Shown: positions 26,744-35,690 of the stretch, in pieces
Layout of the letters: each line of letters opens with the position of its first letter
Numbering within the stretch: the stretch's first letter is position 1
DNA from: an uncultured Clostridium sp.
GTDB lineage: Bacteria > Bacillota > Clostridia > Lachnospirales > Lachnospiraceae
Direction: 5' to 3'
Assembly (NCBI GenBank): GCA_900549235.1
Contig: URNT01000007.1
Coordinates: 38,246-102,245 of the forward strand
DNA: 64,000 nt
Translations under genes and position numbers: made by a program
Notes under the pieces: generated by a model
Database searches by the model: none
Told to the model about the DNA's origin: nothing
The model's input: the letters and a program-made list of their open reading frames with translations, nothing else

Positions 26744-27292
26744 TTAACCGAAGTATCTCTCCAGAAGTCCTGCAAATGCTCTTCCGTGACGAGCCTCATC
26801 CTTAGCCATCTCATGAACAGTGTCATGGATTGCATCCAGGTTCAGAGCCTTTGCTCTCTTAGCCAGATCGAACTTGCCTGCGGTAGCGCCATTCTCAGCT
26901 GCAACTCTCATTTCAAGGTTCTTCTTTGTAGAGGAGGTAACAACCTCACCCAGAAGCTCTGCAAACTTAGCGGCATGCTCAGCTTCCTCAAGAGCTGCCT
27001 TCTCCCAGTACAGGCCGATCTCAGGATAGCCCTCTCTGTGAGCTACTCTGGACATAGCCAGGTACATACCAACCTCAGAGCACTCGCCCTCGAAGTTAGC
27101 GCGCAGGTCAGCCATAATATCCTCTGGGGAGCCCTGTGCAACACCTACCTCATGCTCGCAAGCCCATGCCATGCCGCCTTCTGTCTCCTGCTCTTTGAAC
27201 TTAGAAGCCGGAACGCCGCACTGTGGACATTTCTCAGGTGCCTGCTCTCCCTCATAAACATAACCACATACTGTACAAACCCATTTCTTCAT
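26744..27292 (-). CDS. Reverse rubrerythrin (N-terminal rubredoxin domain)
   Basis: 182 residues. Domain order is inverted compared with classical rubrerythrin: rubredoxin first (KKWVCTVCGYVYEGEQAPEK, CPQCGVP), then the diiron bundle with EGECSEVGMYLAMSRVAHRE, EEAEHAAKFAELLGEV and KDEARHGRAFAGLLER. Reverse rubrerythrins of clostridia act in NADH-dependent peroxide and oxygen reduction. AAGGAGATTATTACT precedes the ATG. The promoter region carries a PerR-box-like element, which fits its role in oxidative stress. Confidence 0.93.
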   Translation of the reverse strand: MKKWVCTVCGYVYEGEQAPEKCPQCGVPASKFKEQETEGGMAWACEHEVGVAQGSPEDIMADLRANFEGECSEVGMYLAMSRVAHREGYPEIGLYWEKAALEEAEHAAKFAELLGEVVTSSTKKNLEMRVAAENGATAGKFDLAKRAKALNLDAIHDTVHEMAKDEARHGRAFAGLLERYFG

Positions 27293-27372
27293 AGTAATAA
27301 TCTCCTTTTCTTTTTAATATAATGTTTGTGGAGCGGATCGGCTGACCCGTCTCCGATGTTTTGAATCTTAAT

Positions 27373-27390
27373 AATAGTAATTGTTACTGA
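27373..27390. promoter_or_regulatory. PerR/Fur-box-like element upstream of reverse rubrerythrin
   Basis: TAATAGTAATTGTTACTG contains the 13-bp palindrome AGTAA-TTG-TTACT. It is the same element as at 27843-27860 with one base changed, about 80 bases before the reverse rubrerythrin start. Confidence 0.65.
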
Positions 27391-27419
27391 TATTAATATA
27401 ATTCATTTTCTCCGATTTG

Positions 27420-27824
27420 TCAAGCATTTTTCGGAAGATTTTTTTCAAGACAGCCGGCGCATCGTCCGTGGAACAGGATGGAATGACTGTCTATGATGCC
27501 GGGAGCGTGGTCCTGGGCTGAAACGTCCAGCTGTTCAAAATGAACACCAGGCATATCGTAGATCTGTCCGCACTCGCTGCATACAAAATGGTAATGGGGC
27601 GCGGTGTTGCCATCAAAGTGATCAGCCCCGTCGCCGCAGGTCAGCTTCTGTATCTCTCCGGTCTCTACCAACAGATTCAGATTGCGGTAAACCGTTCCCA
27701 GACTGATGTTGGGAAACTCTTCGCGGATGCTGGCGTATAGGGCGTCTGCCGTCGGATGATCAGTACGATGCATCAGACTGGCTTTGATGGATTCCCGCTG
27801 ACGGCTATACTTTAGAACTCTCAT
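27420..27824 (-). CDS. perR: PerR-type Fur-family peroxide sensor
   Basis: 134 residues. The winged helix (HPTADALYASIREEFPNISL, GTVYRNLNLLVETGEI) and the metal region (FDGNTAPHYHFVCSECGQIY, then HGRCAGC) are those of Fur proteins with two structural-zinc CxxC pairs. The neighbourhood of two rubrerythrins and the matching box in front of both perR and reverse rubrerythrin favour PerR over Fur or Zur. GGAGACGCG precedes the ATG. Sub-family assignment rests on context. Confidence 0.85.
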   Translation of the reverse strand: MRVLKYSRQRESIKASLMHRTDHPTADALYASIREEFPNISLGTVYRNLNLLVETGEIQKLTCGDGADHFDGNTAPHYHFVCSECGQIYDMPGVHFEQLDVSAQDHAPGIIDSHSILFHGRCAGCLEKNLPKNA

Positions 27825-27842
27825 CGCGTCTCCTTCAAATAG

Positions 27843-27860
27843 TAATAATAATTGTTACTG
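27843..27860. promoter_or_regulatory. PerR-box-like element before perR
   Basis: TAATAATAATTGTTACTG lies 18 bases before the perR start and matches the element at 27373-27390 at 17 of 18 positions. Autoregulation is likely. Confidence 0.65.
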
Positions 27861-28021
27861 TTTTATGATAGCAGAAAATGTGGAGTGTGTCAAGAGTTTT
27901 TTATTGTACTGAGCCTGGGTTTTGCAGACTGGCTGTAGTACTAGTTCGGGTAGTCAAGAAATACTGACAGGAGTAATATAGGTAAAGGAGATTTACAAAA
28001 TTTGAACTTGAGGAGAAAATT

Positions 28022-28084
28022 ATGAGTGACTTTAGCATTAGAGAAATGCTCACTATGCAGCAGACATTACAGGAAAAATGGAGA
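28022..28084 (+). pseudogene. 5' fragment of a possible MazG-like pyrophosphohydrolase gene
   Basis: A good ribosome site (GAGGAGAAAATT) precedes an ATG that reads MSDFSIREMLTMQQTLQEKW. This resembles the first ~20 residues of MazG-like nucleotide pyrophosphohydrolases of Firmicutes. After Trp-Arg the frame turns into Pro/Ser-rich sequence that overlaps the end of the LysR gene and resembles nothing. The likely reading is a truncated gene start. The rest of the 27861-28145 gap shows nothing else recognisable except a GC-rich stem (about 28088-28116) that may end the LysR transcript. Confidence 0.4.
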
Positions 28085-28145
28085 TGTCCCCGCCTCTGTT
28101 TTTTCTTCAGCGGCGGGAACAGCTGTCAGCAGTCGCATATACACC

Positions 28146-29120
28146 TTACACCCCCGCCCCATCCCCTGGCGTATAAGGAATCCGCTCCTTGGCGATCTCA
28201 ATAAACTCCCTGGTGGCCTGGGACATATAGTGGTCTCTGTGATACCCGATCCCCAGGGTTCCATGGGCTCTGGAGTAGTTTAAGGAGTACAGGTTCAGGG
28301 CGCTCTGGCCGGCAAAATGGCTCCAGGCCTGGGACATGGACTCGGAGAACATGAACATTTTGGGGTAGAAGGTGATTCCCATACCTTTTCGCGCAAGGGC
28401 CAGTACGGTTTCGATGTTTTCTGTTTCCAGAATGATCCTGGGGGTGATCTGGGCGTCCTCGAAGATCTCGTCTGCAATGGTACGCACCCGGTTTCCTTTT
28501 TTCAGAAGGATAAAGGGGCAGCGCTCTAAGAGGCGGATGTCGGAGGCGGCTGAGAGCTTTTCCTGGATCTCCTCTAACTGTCCCGGACAGGAGGCCTCCA
28601 GAACGGAATCCGGCACCACCAGAAGGATTTCTTCCTGGCAGATGGGCACGGTTTCCACATGCTCTGCTGCGAAGGGGAGAAGGTCGATCATCAGATCGAT
28701 GTTCCCGTGGAGCAGGTCGGAGGCCAGCTCGCTGGAATTGCCTTCTACCAGATGGAGGTCGATACCGGGGAAACGGGCCTGATAGGCGGGAAGGATCTCC
28801 GGCAGGATGATGCGCCCCCTTGTGTGGGACACGCCGATGGAGATCTGGCCGGTGGAGAAGTCCTTTATATCGGCAATCTCCTTGTAGGTTTCGTCCCTCA
28901 TATCCAGCAGGGCCCTGGCTCGGGACTGGAGGGCCTGTCCTGCGTAGGTGAGAGTGAGGGGGGAGGTGCGGTTAAAAAGCACTACATCAAACTCCTTTTC
29001 CAGGTTGGCGATATGATTGCTCAGGGACTGCTGGGAAATGTACAGCTTTCTGGCGGCCTTTGTAAAGTTTAATTCCTCAGCGGCCACCAGGAAATATTCC
29101 AGGTTCAGGAAATTGATCAT
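28146..29120 (-). CDS. LysR-family transcriptional regulator
   Basis: 324 residues. The N-terminal helix-turn-helix (LNLEYFLVAAEELNFTKAAR, LYISQQSLSNHIANLEKEF) is followed by the periplasmic-binding-like effector domain (about residues 90-300). Ligand is not evident. The start overlaps the stop of the PHP gene by four bases (ATGA), so the two are translationally coupled; AAAGGAG lies upstream. Target genes are unknown. Confidence 0.92.
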   Translation of the reverse strand: MINFLNLEYFLVAAEELNFTKAARKLYISQQSLSNHIANLEKEFDVVLFNRTSPLTLTYAGQALQSRARALLDMRDETYKEIADIKDFSTGQISIGVSHTRGRIILPEILPAYQARFPGIDLHLVEGNSSELASDLLHGNIDLMIDLLPFAAEHVETVPICQEEILLVVPDSVLEASCPGQLEEIQEKLSAASDIRLLERCPFILLKKGNRVRTIADEIFEDAQITPRIILETENIETVLALARKGMGITFYPKMFMFSESMSQAWSHFAGQSALNLYSLNYSRAHGTLGIGYHRDHYMSQATREFIEIAKERIPYTPGDGAGV

Positions 29121-29875
29121 AGGATAAGCTCCTTTCCATCGGGACTCTGTGAGAGCCGGCTTTTGAGCTTTGGGATAAAGGCAGCGGCCTTTGAAAGGGA
29201 GGTATTGACTACCAGCTCTTCAGGAAAGTTCATTTCCTTAAGAAGGGCGTGGGCGAAGGCATGGTTTCCTACATCGGCTTCTACATGGGCATCGCTTCCA
29301 AGGATAATATGGGTGCCGTAGTGCATACACCTCTCCAGCAGCTTCTCATAATTCTCCCTGGCCCCCACACGGACGCTGACCGGGGAAAGGGAGGTGTTAT
29401 TCACCTCTAAAAGGGTGTGGTGCTCCTTTGCGGCTGCAGCCAGGGTGTCATAGTCCGCAGGCAGGCGGGAATCGTCGGGGTGGCCGATGATATGAATATC
29501 CGGGTTTTGGATGGCCCCCAGATAGGCTCTGGTGTAGTCGGCGGCAGTGCCTCTTGGTATGCACTGGATATGGATGCTTGCGATAGCGTAGTCCAGTGTC
29601 CGGATCATGGCAGGATCAAGGTCGGTGGAGCCGTCGAAATCTGTGATATTTAACTCAGCCCCAAGAAGGATGGGGGTGCCGTAAAGGGTTCTGGGCACCA
29701 CCTTCAGATTGGAAAAATAATAAAGGTGGCAGGTTCCGGGCATGGCTGGGGCGTGTTCGGAGCAGCCGTAAAGGGACAGCCCCTTTTCGGAGGCGGACCG
29801 GGCCATCTCGTAGAGTGTATTGTAGGCGTGGCCGCTGGCAATGGAATGGGTGTGGAGATCAAATAAGTCCGTCAT
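29117..29875 (-). CDS. PHP-domain phosphatase/hydrolase (YcdX-like)
   Basis: 252 residues from the Met at 29875, where the PHP domain begins (MTDLFDLHTHSIASGHAY); the much longer open frame upstream is non-coding overlap with the S1 gene region. Metal-binding motifs are visible: HTHS, GCSEHAP, GAELNIT, GHPDDSR and the terminal GSDAHV. YcdX-like proteins are trinuclear-metal phosphoesterases; the substrate is not known. AAAGGA precedes the ATG. Co-transcribed with the LysR gene. Confidence 0.87.
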   Translation of the reverse strand: MTDLFDLHTHSIASGHAYNTLYEMARSASEKGLSLYGCSEHAPAMPGTCHLYYFSNLKVVPRTLYGTPILLGAELNITDFDGSTDLDPAMIRTLDYAIASIHIQCIPRGTAADYTRAYLGAIQNPDIHIIGHPDDSRLPADYDTLAAAAKEHHTLLEVNNTSLSPVSVRVGARENYEKLLERCMHYGTHIILGSDAHVEADVGNHAFAHALLKEMNFPEELVVNTSLSKAAAFIPKLKSRLSQSPDGKELIL

Positions 29876-30046
29876 AGGAGTGAAATCCTTTCTTCTTATT
29901 TTATGAACTGAATCATAGCACATTTCCCAATGTATGAAAAGAAAGAAAAAAGGAATAATTTTACTAAAAAAGTATAGAAATATTAGGTGGGTTGTTGTTA
30001 TAATGTAATACAGTATAAAAATATACGAAAGGCGAGGAGAATAGCG

Positions 30047-30769
30047 ATGAGTGAAGAAATGAACAAAGAGACCATGGAAGATTTTGCAGCGGAGCTGGAG
30101 GCGTCTTATGCGGCCTTTGACCAGAGAACTCTGGATGTTCCTGAGGATGAGGACGGAGGAAAATGGGCTGAGTTTGCCCAGATGATGGCAGATAAGACTG
30201 TGATCAAGGTGAAGATCTCTGAGGCAGTTAAGGGCGGTGTGGTTGCATTTGTGGATGATGTACGGGCATTTATTCCTGCCTCCCATCTGTCTACGGAGTA
30301 TGTGGAGAAGCTGGAGGACTGGCAGGGCAAGCATGTGGAGACGGTGATTATCACTGTGGATCCGGAGAAAAAGAGACTGGTGCTTTCCGGCCGCGAGGTA
30401 GAGAAGGAAAAGAGAGAGGCCCAGAGAAAGGAGCGTATGGCTCAGTTTAAGGCAGGGGATGTTGTAGAGGGAACCGTTGACAGCATCAAGGACTACGGTG
30501 CATTTATCAGGCTGGCAGAGGGCGTAGACGGCCTGCTCCACATTTCCCAGATCAGCACCCAGAGGATCAAGCATCCGGGCGTTGTATTAAAGGAGGGACA
30601 GACGGTGACCGTCAAGATCCTTTCCGCCCAGGACGGGAAGCTGAGCCTGAGCATGCGCGCGCTGGCGGAGCAGCAGACAGAGAAGGAAGAGCATGAGACC
30701 TTTGATTATAAGGAGACAGGCAGCGTGTCTACGGGTCTTGGAGATCTGTTAAAGGGTCTGAAGCTGTAA
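30047..30769 (+). CDS. S1-domain RNA-binding protein
   Basis: 240 residues from the Met at 30047 (AGGAGAATAGCG upstream). Two S1-type OB folds are visible: about residues 43-110 (KVKISEAVKGGVVAFVDDVR and AFIPASHLS) and 130-205 (GDVVEGTVDSIKDYGAFIRL, GLLHISQIS). It is a short relative of ribosomal protein S1 as found in many clostridia, probably binding mRNA or ribosomes. A -10 box (TATAAT) lies at 29999-30004. Exact role is not established. Confidence 0.88.
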   Translation: MSEEMNKETMEDFAAELEASYAAFDQRTLDVPEDEDGGKWAEFAQMMADKTVIKVKISEAVKGGVVAFVDDVRAFIPASHLSTEYVEKLEDWQGKHVETVIITVDPEKKRLVLSGREVEKEKREAQRKERMAQFKAGDVVEGTVDSIKDYGAFIRLAEGVDGLLHISQISTQRIKHPGVVLKEGQTVTVKILSAQDGKLSLSMRALAEQQTEKEEHETFDYKETGSVSTGLGDLLKGLKL

Positions 30770-30771
30770 AT

Positions 30772-30934
30772 GCGTACTCTCGGAATCTCCCTTGCACTCA
30801 TCTTTGTGGCTGATTTTCCGCCATCCGCACACAAATTTAATCAACGTACCTTCCAGGTACGCCTCATAAATTTGTGCACAGCTGACAAAAAATCATCTCA
30901 CAAATCTGAGCACAAAGAGATTCCGAGAGCACAC
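30772..30934. repeat. MITE-like palindromic element, copy 1 (with inserted hairpin)
   Basis: Terminal inverted repeats at 30772-30789 and 30917-30934 (CTCTCGGAATCTC / GAGATTCCGAGAG core). Between them lies sequence shared with the copy at 49665-49759 (CCTTGCACTCATCTTTGTG, CAAAAAATCATCTCACAAAT). This copy has ~68 extra bases forming a nested hairpin (CACAAATTTA..TAAATTTGTG with inner GTACCT..AGGTAC, about 30829-30879). No protein is encoded. Confidence 0.8.
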
Positions 30935-30962
30935 TGTAAAATTGAATCGAGGAGGGATAAGC

Positions 30963-31646
30963 ATGACCCATATCCCCAAAGCAAATGACCAGGTGGATCA
31001 ATGGCGTTCCGTCATGTTTTTATATGATTCCGCACTGAAAAAGGTCAATACGAAGATTGAGATCCTGAACAATGAATTTACAAACCGCTATGATTATAAT
31101 CCGATTGAGCATATTAAGTCCCGCTTAAAAACGGCAGACAGTATTGTAAAGAAATTGAAGAAGGACGGTCTTGAGGTGACCATTGAAAATATGATGACCT
31201 GCTTAAGCGATATTGCGGGCATCCGCATTATCTGCTCCTTTACCTCCGACATTTACCAGATCGCGGAGATGATCGCCGCTCAGAATGACGTGACGGTGCT
31301 CCATGTAAAGGATTATATCAAGCACCCTAAATCAAATGGCTATAAGAGCTACCATATGGTGGTGACGGTGCCGGTATATCTGACAGAGGGGCCGGTGGAG
31401 ACGAAGGTAGAGATACAGATCCGCTCGGTGGCCATGGATTTCTGGGCCAGCTTAGAGCATAAGATCGCTTATAAGTTTGAGGGGAACGCCCCTCAGGATC
31501 TCCTTGACGAGCTTAAGAACTGCGCGGATATGGTGGATCTTCTTGATGCAAAGATGTTTTCACTGAATGAAGCGATCACCGCGTTTGCGAAGCAGCAAAA
31601 GGACGAGAGACAACAACGTGAAGCAATGGATCAGACAGACCGATGA
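30963..31646 (+). CDS. Small alarmone synthetase (RelA/SpoT synthetase domain only)
   Basis: 227 residues from the Met at 30963 (GAGGAGGGATAAGC upstream). It has only the ppGpp synthetase core: IKSRLKTADSIVKKLKKDG, DIAGIRIICSFTSDIY, PKSNGYKSYHMVV and the G-loop/active-site region ETKVEIQIRSVAMDFWASLE. No HD hydrolase or TGS/ACT domains. This is the RelQ/YjbM-like class, which makes (p)ppGpp or pGpp. The gene starts directly after the palindromic element and overlaps the following membrane phosphodiesterase gene. Confidence 0.9.
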   Translation: MTHIPKANDQVDQWRSVMFLYDSALKKVNTKIEILNNEFTNRYDYNPIEHIKSRLKTADSIVKKLKKDGLEVTIENMMTCLSDIAGIRIICSFTSDIYQIAEMIAAQNDVTVLHVKDYIKHPKSNGYKSYHMVVTVPVYLTEGPVETKVEIQIRSVAMDFWASLEHKIAYKFEGNAPQDLLDELKNCADMVDLLDAKMFSLNEAITAFAKQQKDERQQREAMDQTDR

Positions 31647-33399
31647 GGTAGTGAAACGGAACCTGCGCCAGCTGGCAGTATTTGAAATACTGTACCGGCT
31701 GGCTGCGGGTACATTTTATATCAGGCTGGCAGGCAGTCTTTTAAGGTTCTCTCTGCGCATGGCAGGCTACAGCTATCTGACCATGAGCAACCTGAGGGCC
31801 TTTCTTCTGTGCCCGGCTTCCATTTTAAGCCTGATCCTTCTCCTTCTTACAGGCATGGCCCTGATGGTGTTTGAGATCGGGGGACTTCTTACGGCTTATC
31901 AGGCGTCAGCCTATTCACGGCGGGTGGACGCTCTGGAGATCTTCCGGGGGGCGTGCCTGAAATGCTTTGAGGAGTGGAAAAAGGGAAGCTGGCAGCTTCT
32001 GTTCCTTGCCCTGGCGGACTATCTTATGATGAATGGCCTTTTTCTTTTTCGGGTCATTACAAGGATCCGGCCCTTTGATTTTATCATGTCGGAGATTCTT
32101 CATACCTCATGGATCAAATGGGGCCTTCTTATACTGGCGGCAGGGCTGGTGCTCCTTGGGATTCCCTGTATGTTTGTATTTTTTGCCTGTATGGTGGAGC
32201 AGAAATATTTCCGGGACGGGCTCAGGCGCAGCATGGCGCTGACAGCAGGCCGGTGGCCCGCGGCTCTGGGGCTTCTTCTGGCGGTCAATGGGCTGCTGGC
32301 TGGGGGACTCATTTTCCTTTATATTGCAATTATGGGGATCTCTGCTATACTGGTGACTATATCCGTAGACAGCTACGCGGCCATGGCCGTCCTTCTGGAG
32401 GTGGGCAGGCGGGCGGAGGTGATCCTTTTGTGCATCGGCTCCGCAGGGGCAGGGATCCTGGATCTTGGGGCCCTTACAGTGGTATACTATCGTCTGGAAC
32501 GAAATGAAAAACAGGATCCGCTGAAAAATAGTTCCCTGCCCCAGGGCCTTCACAAACGGCCCAGAAGCCTTCTGGCTTTAACAGGCATCCTTTTAGGCAC
32601 CTCTGTATTCCTGCTCTTTGACCTGGCTTACAATGGCTCCCAGGCGGATGTCCTGCCCCTTCACGGGCCGGAGATCACCGCCCACAGAGGCAGTTCTCTC
32701 AGGGCTCCTGAGAATACCTTGAGGGCATTGGAGGCGGCCATCCGGGAGATGGCTGATTTTGCCGAGATTGATGTGCAGCTGACGGCGGACGGGGTGATCG
32801 TCCTCTGCCACGACAGGAATGTAAGGCGGGTAACCGGGGTGGATAAGCGTCTGGAGGATATGACCTGGCAGCAGGTGCAGGAACTGGACGCGGGAGACGG
32901 GCAAGGGATTCCCTCTCTGGAGCAGGCCCTGGAGCTTGCAAAGGGGCGGATCCGCCTGAATATTGAGCTTAAAAATCTGGGAAATGACTCAGGCCTGCCG
33001 GAACAGACCGCAGCTCTTATAAAGGAGCATGACATGGAGGAGCAGTGCGTCATCACCTCTGTGAAGCCGGAGTATCTGCAGCGGGTGAAGGCAGCGGATC
33101 CGGACATCCGGACCGGCTACATACTGGCGGCCGCCTACGGACGTTTCTATGAACAGGACTGGATTGATTTTATCAGTCTGAGATCCAGCCTTGCCACCAG
33201 ACGCCTGGCAGATGAACTCCATGAAAATGGAAAGGCTCTCCACGTCTGGACGGTAAACAGCCGTAGGGAGTTAGAGCAGATGAAGGCGGTAGGAGCGGAC
33301 AACATTATTACAGATGATCCGGCCAGAGCCAGGGAGATCCTTTATGAGGAGGACACAGCCAGGAATCTGTTGGAATATTTGAGAGCAGTTTTGCGATAG
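31618..33399 (+). CDS. Membrane-bound glycerophosphodiester phosphodiesterase
   Basis: 593 residues from GTG at 31618; an ATG at 31567 in the same frame would overlap the alarmone synthetase by 80 bases and adds a basic stretch without homology, so the start is uncertain. The first ~330 residues hold about seven hydrophobic helices (membrane GDPD domain), then a GDPD barrel: ITAHRGSSLRAPENTLRALE, EIDVQLTADGVIVLCHDRN, IRLNIELKN and VWTVNS. The HRG, EID and HD catalytic features are intact. It hydrolyses glycerophosphodiesters from lipids or teichoic acids at the membrane. Confidence 0.88.
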   Translation: MKQWIRQTDEVVKRNLRQLAVFEILYRLAAGTFYIRLAGSLLRFSLRMAGYSYLTMSNLRAFLLCPASILSLILLLLTGMALMVFEIGGLLTAYQASAYSRRVDALEIFRGACLKCFEEWKKGSWQLLFLALADYLMMNGLFLFRVITRIRPFDFIMSEILHTSWIKWGLLILAAGLVLLGIPCMFVFFACMVEQKYFRDGLRRSMALTAGRWPAALGLLLAVNGLLAGGLIFLYIAIMGISAILVTISVDSYAAMAVLLEVGRRAEVILLCIGSAGAGILDLGALTVVYYRLERNEKQDPLKNSSLPQGLHKRPRSLLALTGILLGTSVFLLFDLAYNGSQADVLPLHGPEITAHRGSSLRAPENTLRALEAAIREMADFAEIDVQLTADGVIVLCHDRNVRRVTGVDKRLEDMTWQQVQELDAGDGQGIPSLEQALELAKGRIRLNIELKNLGNDSGLPEQTAALIKEHDMEEQCVITSVKPEYLQRVKAADPDIRTGYILAAAYGRFYEQDWIDFISLRSSLATRRLADELHENGKALHVWTVNSRRELEQMKAVGADNIITDDPARAREILYEEDTARNLLEYLRAVLR

Positions 33400-33410
33400 G
33401 AGGAATACAG

Positions 33411-33866
33411 ATGAGAGCAGTGGTACAGCGTGTGACCCATGCAAGCGTAACCGTAGACGGTGAGCTTCTGGGACAGATCGGCAAGGGCTTTATGATCCTT
33501 TTGGGAGTGGCAGAGGGAGATACAAGGCAGCTGGCAGAGAAAATGGCGGACAAGATCTGCCGCCTGCGTATATTTGAGGATGAAAATGGAAAAACTAACC
33601 TGTCCCTGGCAGATGTGGAGGGGGAGCTTCTGGTTATCAGCCAGTTTACCCTTTACGCGGACTGTAAAAAGGGCAATCGCCCCAGCTTTATAAAGGCCGG
33701 TGCGCCTCAGATGGCAGAGGCCCTGTATGAGCATTTTTTAAGGCAGTGCCGGACCCATGTGGATGTGGTGGAAAAGGGGCGCTTCGGCGCTGATATGAAG
33801 GTGGAGCTGTTAAATGACGGCCCATTTACTCTGATGCTGGACAGCGGGGAGCTGGGACTTAACTGA
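33411..33866 (+). CDS. dtd: D-aminoacyl-tRNA deacylase
   Basis: 151 residues, standard length. It removes D-amino acids (and glycine) from mischarged tRNA. MRAVVQRVTHASVTVDGE, the ISQFTLYADCKKGNRPSF motif and the late GADMKVELLNDGPFTLMLDS are diagnostic. AGGAGGAATACAG precedes the ATG. It follows the GDPD gene by 11 bases. Confidence 0.96.
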   Translation: MRAVVQRVTHASVTVDGELLGQIGKGFMILLGVAEGDTRQLAEKMADKICRLRIFEDENGKTNLSLADVEGELLVISQFTLYADCKKGNRPSFIKAGAPQMAEALYEHFLRQCRTHVDVVEKGRFGADMKVELLNDGPFTLMLDSGELGLN

Positions 33867-33894
33867 CACGAAACAGACCGGGAGGAGAGAAATC

Positions 33895-34332
33895 ATGGCG
33901 AGAGTAATGGAAACAGTACTATATTATAACCCGGGAACTCCGGAGCTTTCAAAGCAGGTATCGGTGATGAAGGGCGTCCTGGTTCGCATGGGCATTCGGA
34001 TCAAAAATGTAGCCCCGGAGCAGGTCCTTGAGACTGTAGGCTTCCTGGCCGGAGTAGACGGCTACAGCAGTCTGGGCGCTTTGGAGGCAGAGAAGGCTTC
34101 TGAGGCAGAGGAAAGCCCCGCTCTTCCTGTGATCCCGGAGCAGGTGCTGGTATTAAAGCAGTTTTCCAGCCGCCGGATCGACGAGCTTCTGATCAATCTG
34201 AGAAAGGCGGGAGTGCCGAAGATCCGGCTGAAGGCGGTGCTGACGGAGCACAACAGCGGCTGGACCTTTTATAAGCTTTATGAGGAACTGAAGGAGGAGC
34301 ATGAGAAAATGTCGGCAGGAGAGAAGCCATGA
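33895..34332 (+). CDS. DUF3783-family protein
   Basis: 145 residues. The C-terminal half (VLVLKQFSSRRIDELLINLR, PKIRLKAVLTEHNSGWTFYK) matches the DUF3783 family of clostridia; function is unknown. GGAGGAGAGAAATC precedes the ATG. Its stop overlaps the start of the VWA-like gene by four bases (ATGA), so it is translationally linked to the VWA/MoxR pair. Confidence 0.8.
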   Translation: MARVMETVLYYNPGTPELSKQVSVMKGVLVRMGIRIKNVAPEQVLETVGFLAGVDGYSSLGALEAEKASEAEESPALPVIPEQVLVLKQFSSRRIDELLINLRKAGVPKIRLKAVLTEHNSGWTFYKLYEELKEEHEKMSAGEKP

Positions 34333-35690
34333 CAGATCCGGTAAGGCACAGGCAGTTAGAGGAGCTGGATCAGGTGGGGCTGTGCACCAGGATCCTTTAC
34401 CAGGCGAGAAATGAGCTGTATATCCATATGCGTTTTCTGGATATTTCCTTAAGCTGCCTGGGTTTTGAGGCTGACTGGAAGCGGAACGGGGTGGCGACGG
34501 ACGGGCGGATCATAAGCTACGGGCCCGACGCCCTTATCGCCCGCTACCGGCAGGGCCGGCAGCTTGTGAACCGGGCCTATCTTCATATGGTGTTCCACTG
34601 CCTGTTCTGCCATATGTATACCAGGAAGGACCGGGATAAGGAATACTGGGATCTGGCCTGTGATATTGCCATTGAGTCTGTTATAGACGGACTGTACCAG
34701 AAATGTGTCCACATACCAAAGACGCCTCTCAGAAGGGAGACCTATCTGCGTTTTGAGAAGGCCATTTCTCCCCCTTTGACCGCGGAGCGGATCTACCGGG
34801 CTCTTATGGATATGAAGCTTCCTGAGCGGAGAATCCGGCTGCTGCAGGCAGAGTTTATGGTGGATCAGCATGATCTGTGGGAGCAGGAGGGGCCCAGACA
34901 GTCCCGTCCCAGGCAGAATCAATGGGCGGAGAACCGGGAGAAGCTGCAGACCAGGCTGGAAACAGGCTCAAAGGAGGAAGGCGAGGAGGGGAAAAGCCTT
35001 CTCGACCAGGTAAAGGTGGAGAACCGGGAACGGTATGATTACCGGCAGTTTTTAAGAAAATTTGCGGTTTTGAAGGAGGAGCTTCAGGTGGATCCCGATT
35101 CCTTTGACTATGCCTTTTATACCTACGGCCTTTCCCTTTACGGCAATATGCCTCTGATGGAGCCCTTGGAATCCAGGGAGCTTCACCGGATCCAGGAATT
35201 TGTTCTGGCCATCGACACCTCCATGTCCTGCTCCGGGGAACTGGTGCAGCGGTTTCTGGAGGAAACCTATGATGTGCTTTCCCAGTCGGAGACCTATTTT
35301 CATAAGGTGCGGATCCACATTGTACAGTGTGATGACAGGGTGCAGTCGGATGTGGTGGTCACAAGCCCGGAGGAGCTTCGGGCTTATATGGAGGACTTTC
35401 AGGTTGTGGGACAGGGAGGGACGGATTTCCGCCCTGTTTTTGAATATGTAAATGTTCTCCGGGCAAAGAGGGAGATCGGCCATCTGAAGGGGCTGATTTA
35501 TTTTACAGACGGAAAGGGTATTTATCCGGTTCAGGCCCCTCCTTATGATACGGCCTTTGTATTTGTAGAGGATCAGTTTTCAGATGAGGCGGTGCCGCCC
35601 TGGGCAATGAAGGTGGTTTTAGAGGCGGAGGATATAATGGAATACGGGAAGGAAAAACGTCAGCAGGGAGATCAGCAATATGAATATTAA
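34329..35690 (+). CDS. VWA-like metallopeptidase-related protein (DUF2201/COG3864 type)
   Basis: 453 residues. The N-terminal part has a putative zinc-type segment (HMVFHCLFCHMYTRKDRDKE, then WDLACDIAIE), and the C-terminal ~150 residues form a VWA-like fold with the MIDAS-like start FVLAIDTSMSCSG and GQGGTDFRPVFEYV. Such proteins usually pair with a MoxR-type AAA ATPase, which indeed follows with an 11-base overlap. The pair may remodel or activate a protein complex; targets are unknown. Confidence 0.85.
   Translation: MTDPVRHRQLEELDQVGLCTRILYQARNELYIHMRFLDISLSCLGFEADWKRNGVATDGRIISYGPDALIARYRQGRQLVNRAYLHMVFHCLFCHMYTRKDRDKEYWDLACDIAIESVIDGLYQKCVHIPKTPLRRETYLRFEKAISPPLTAERIYRALMDMKLPERRIRLLQAEFMVDQHDLWEQEGPRQSRPRQNQWAENREKLQTRLETGSKEEGEEGKSLLDQVKVENRERYDYRQFLRKFAVLKEELQVDPDSFDYAFYTYGLSLYGNMPLMEPLESRELHRIQEFVLAIDTSMSCSGELVQRFLEETYDVLSQSETYFHKVRIHIVQCDDRVQSDVVVTSPEELRAYMEDFQVVGQGGTDFRPVFEYVNVLRAKREIGHLKGLIYFTDGKGIYPVQAPPYDTAFVFVEDQFSDEAVPPWAMKVVLEAEDIMEYGKEKRQQGDQQYEY

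Noticed and set aside
29876..30574. Long minus-strand open frame extending the PHP gene to 485 residues
   Set aside because: The extension has no homology, overlaps the S1-domain gene and its promoter, and the PHP domain with its ribosome site starts cleanly at 29875.
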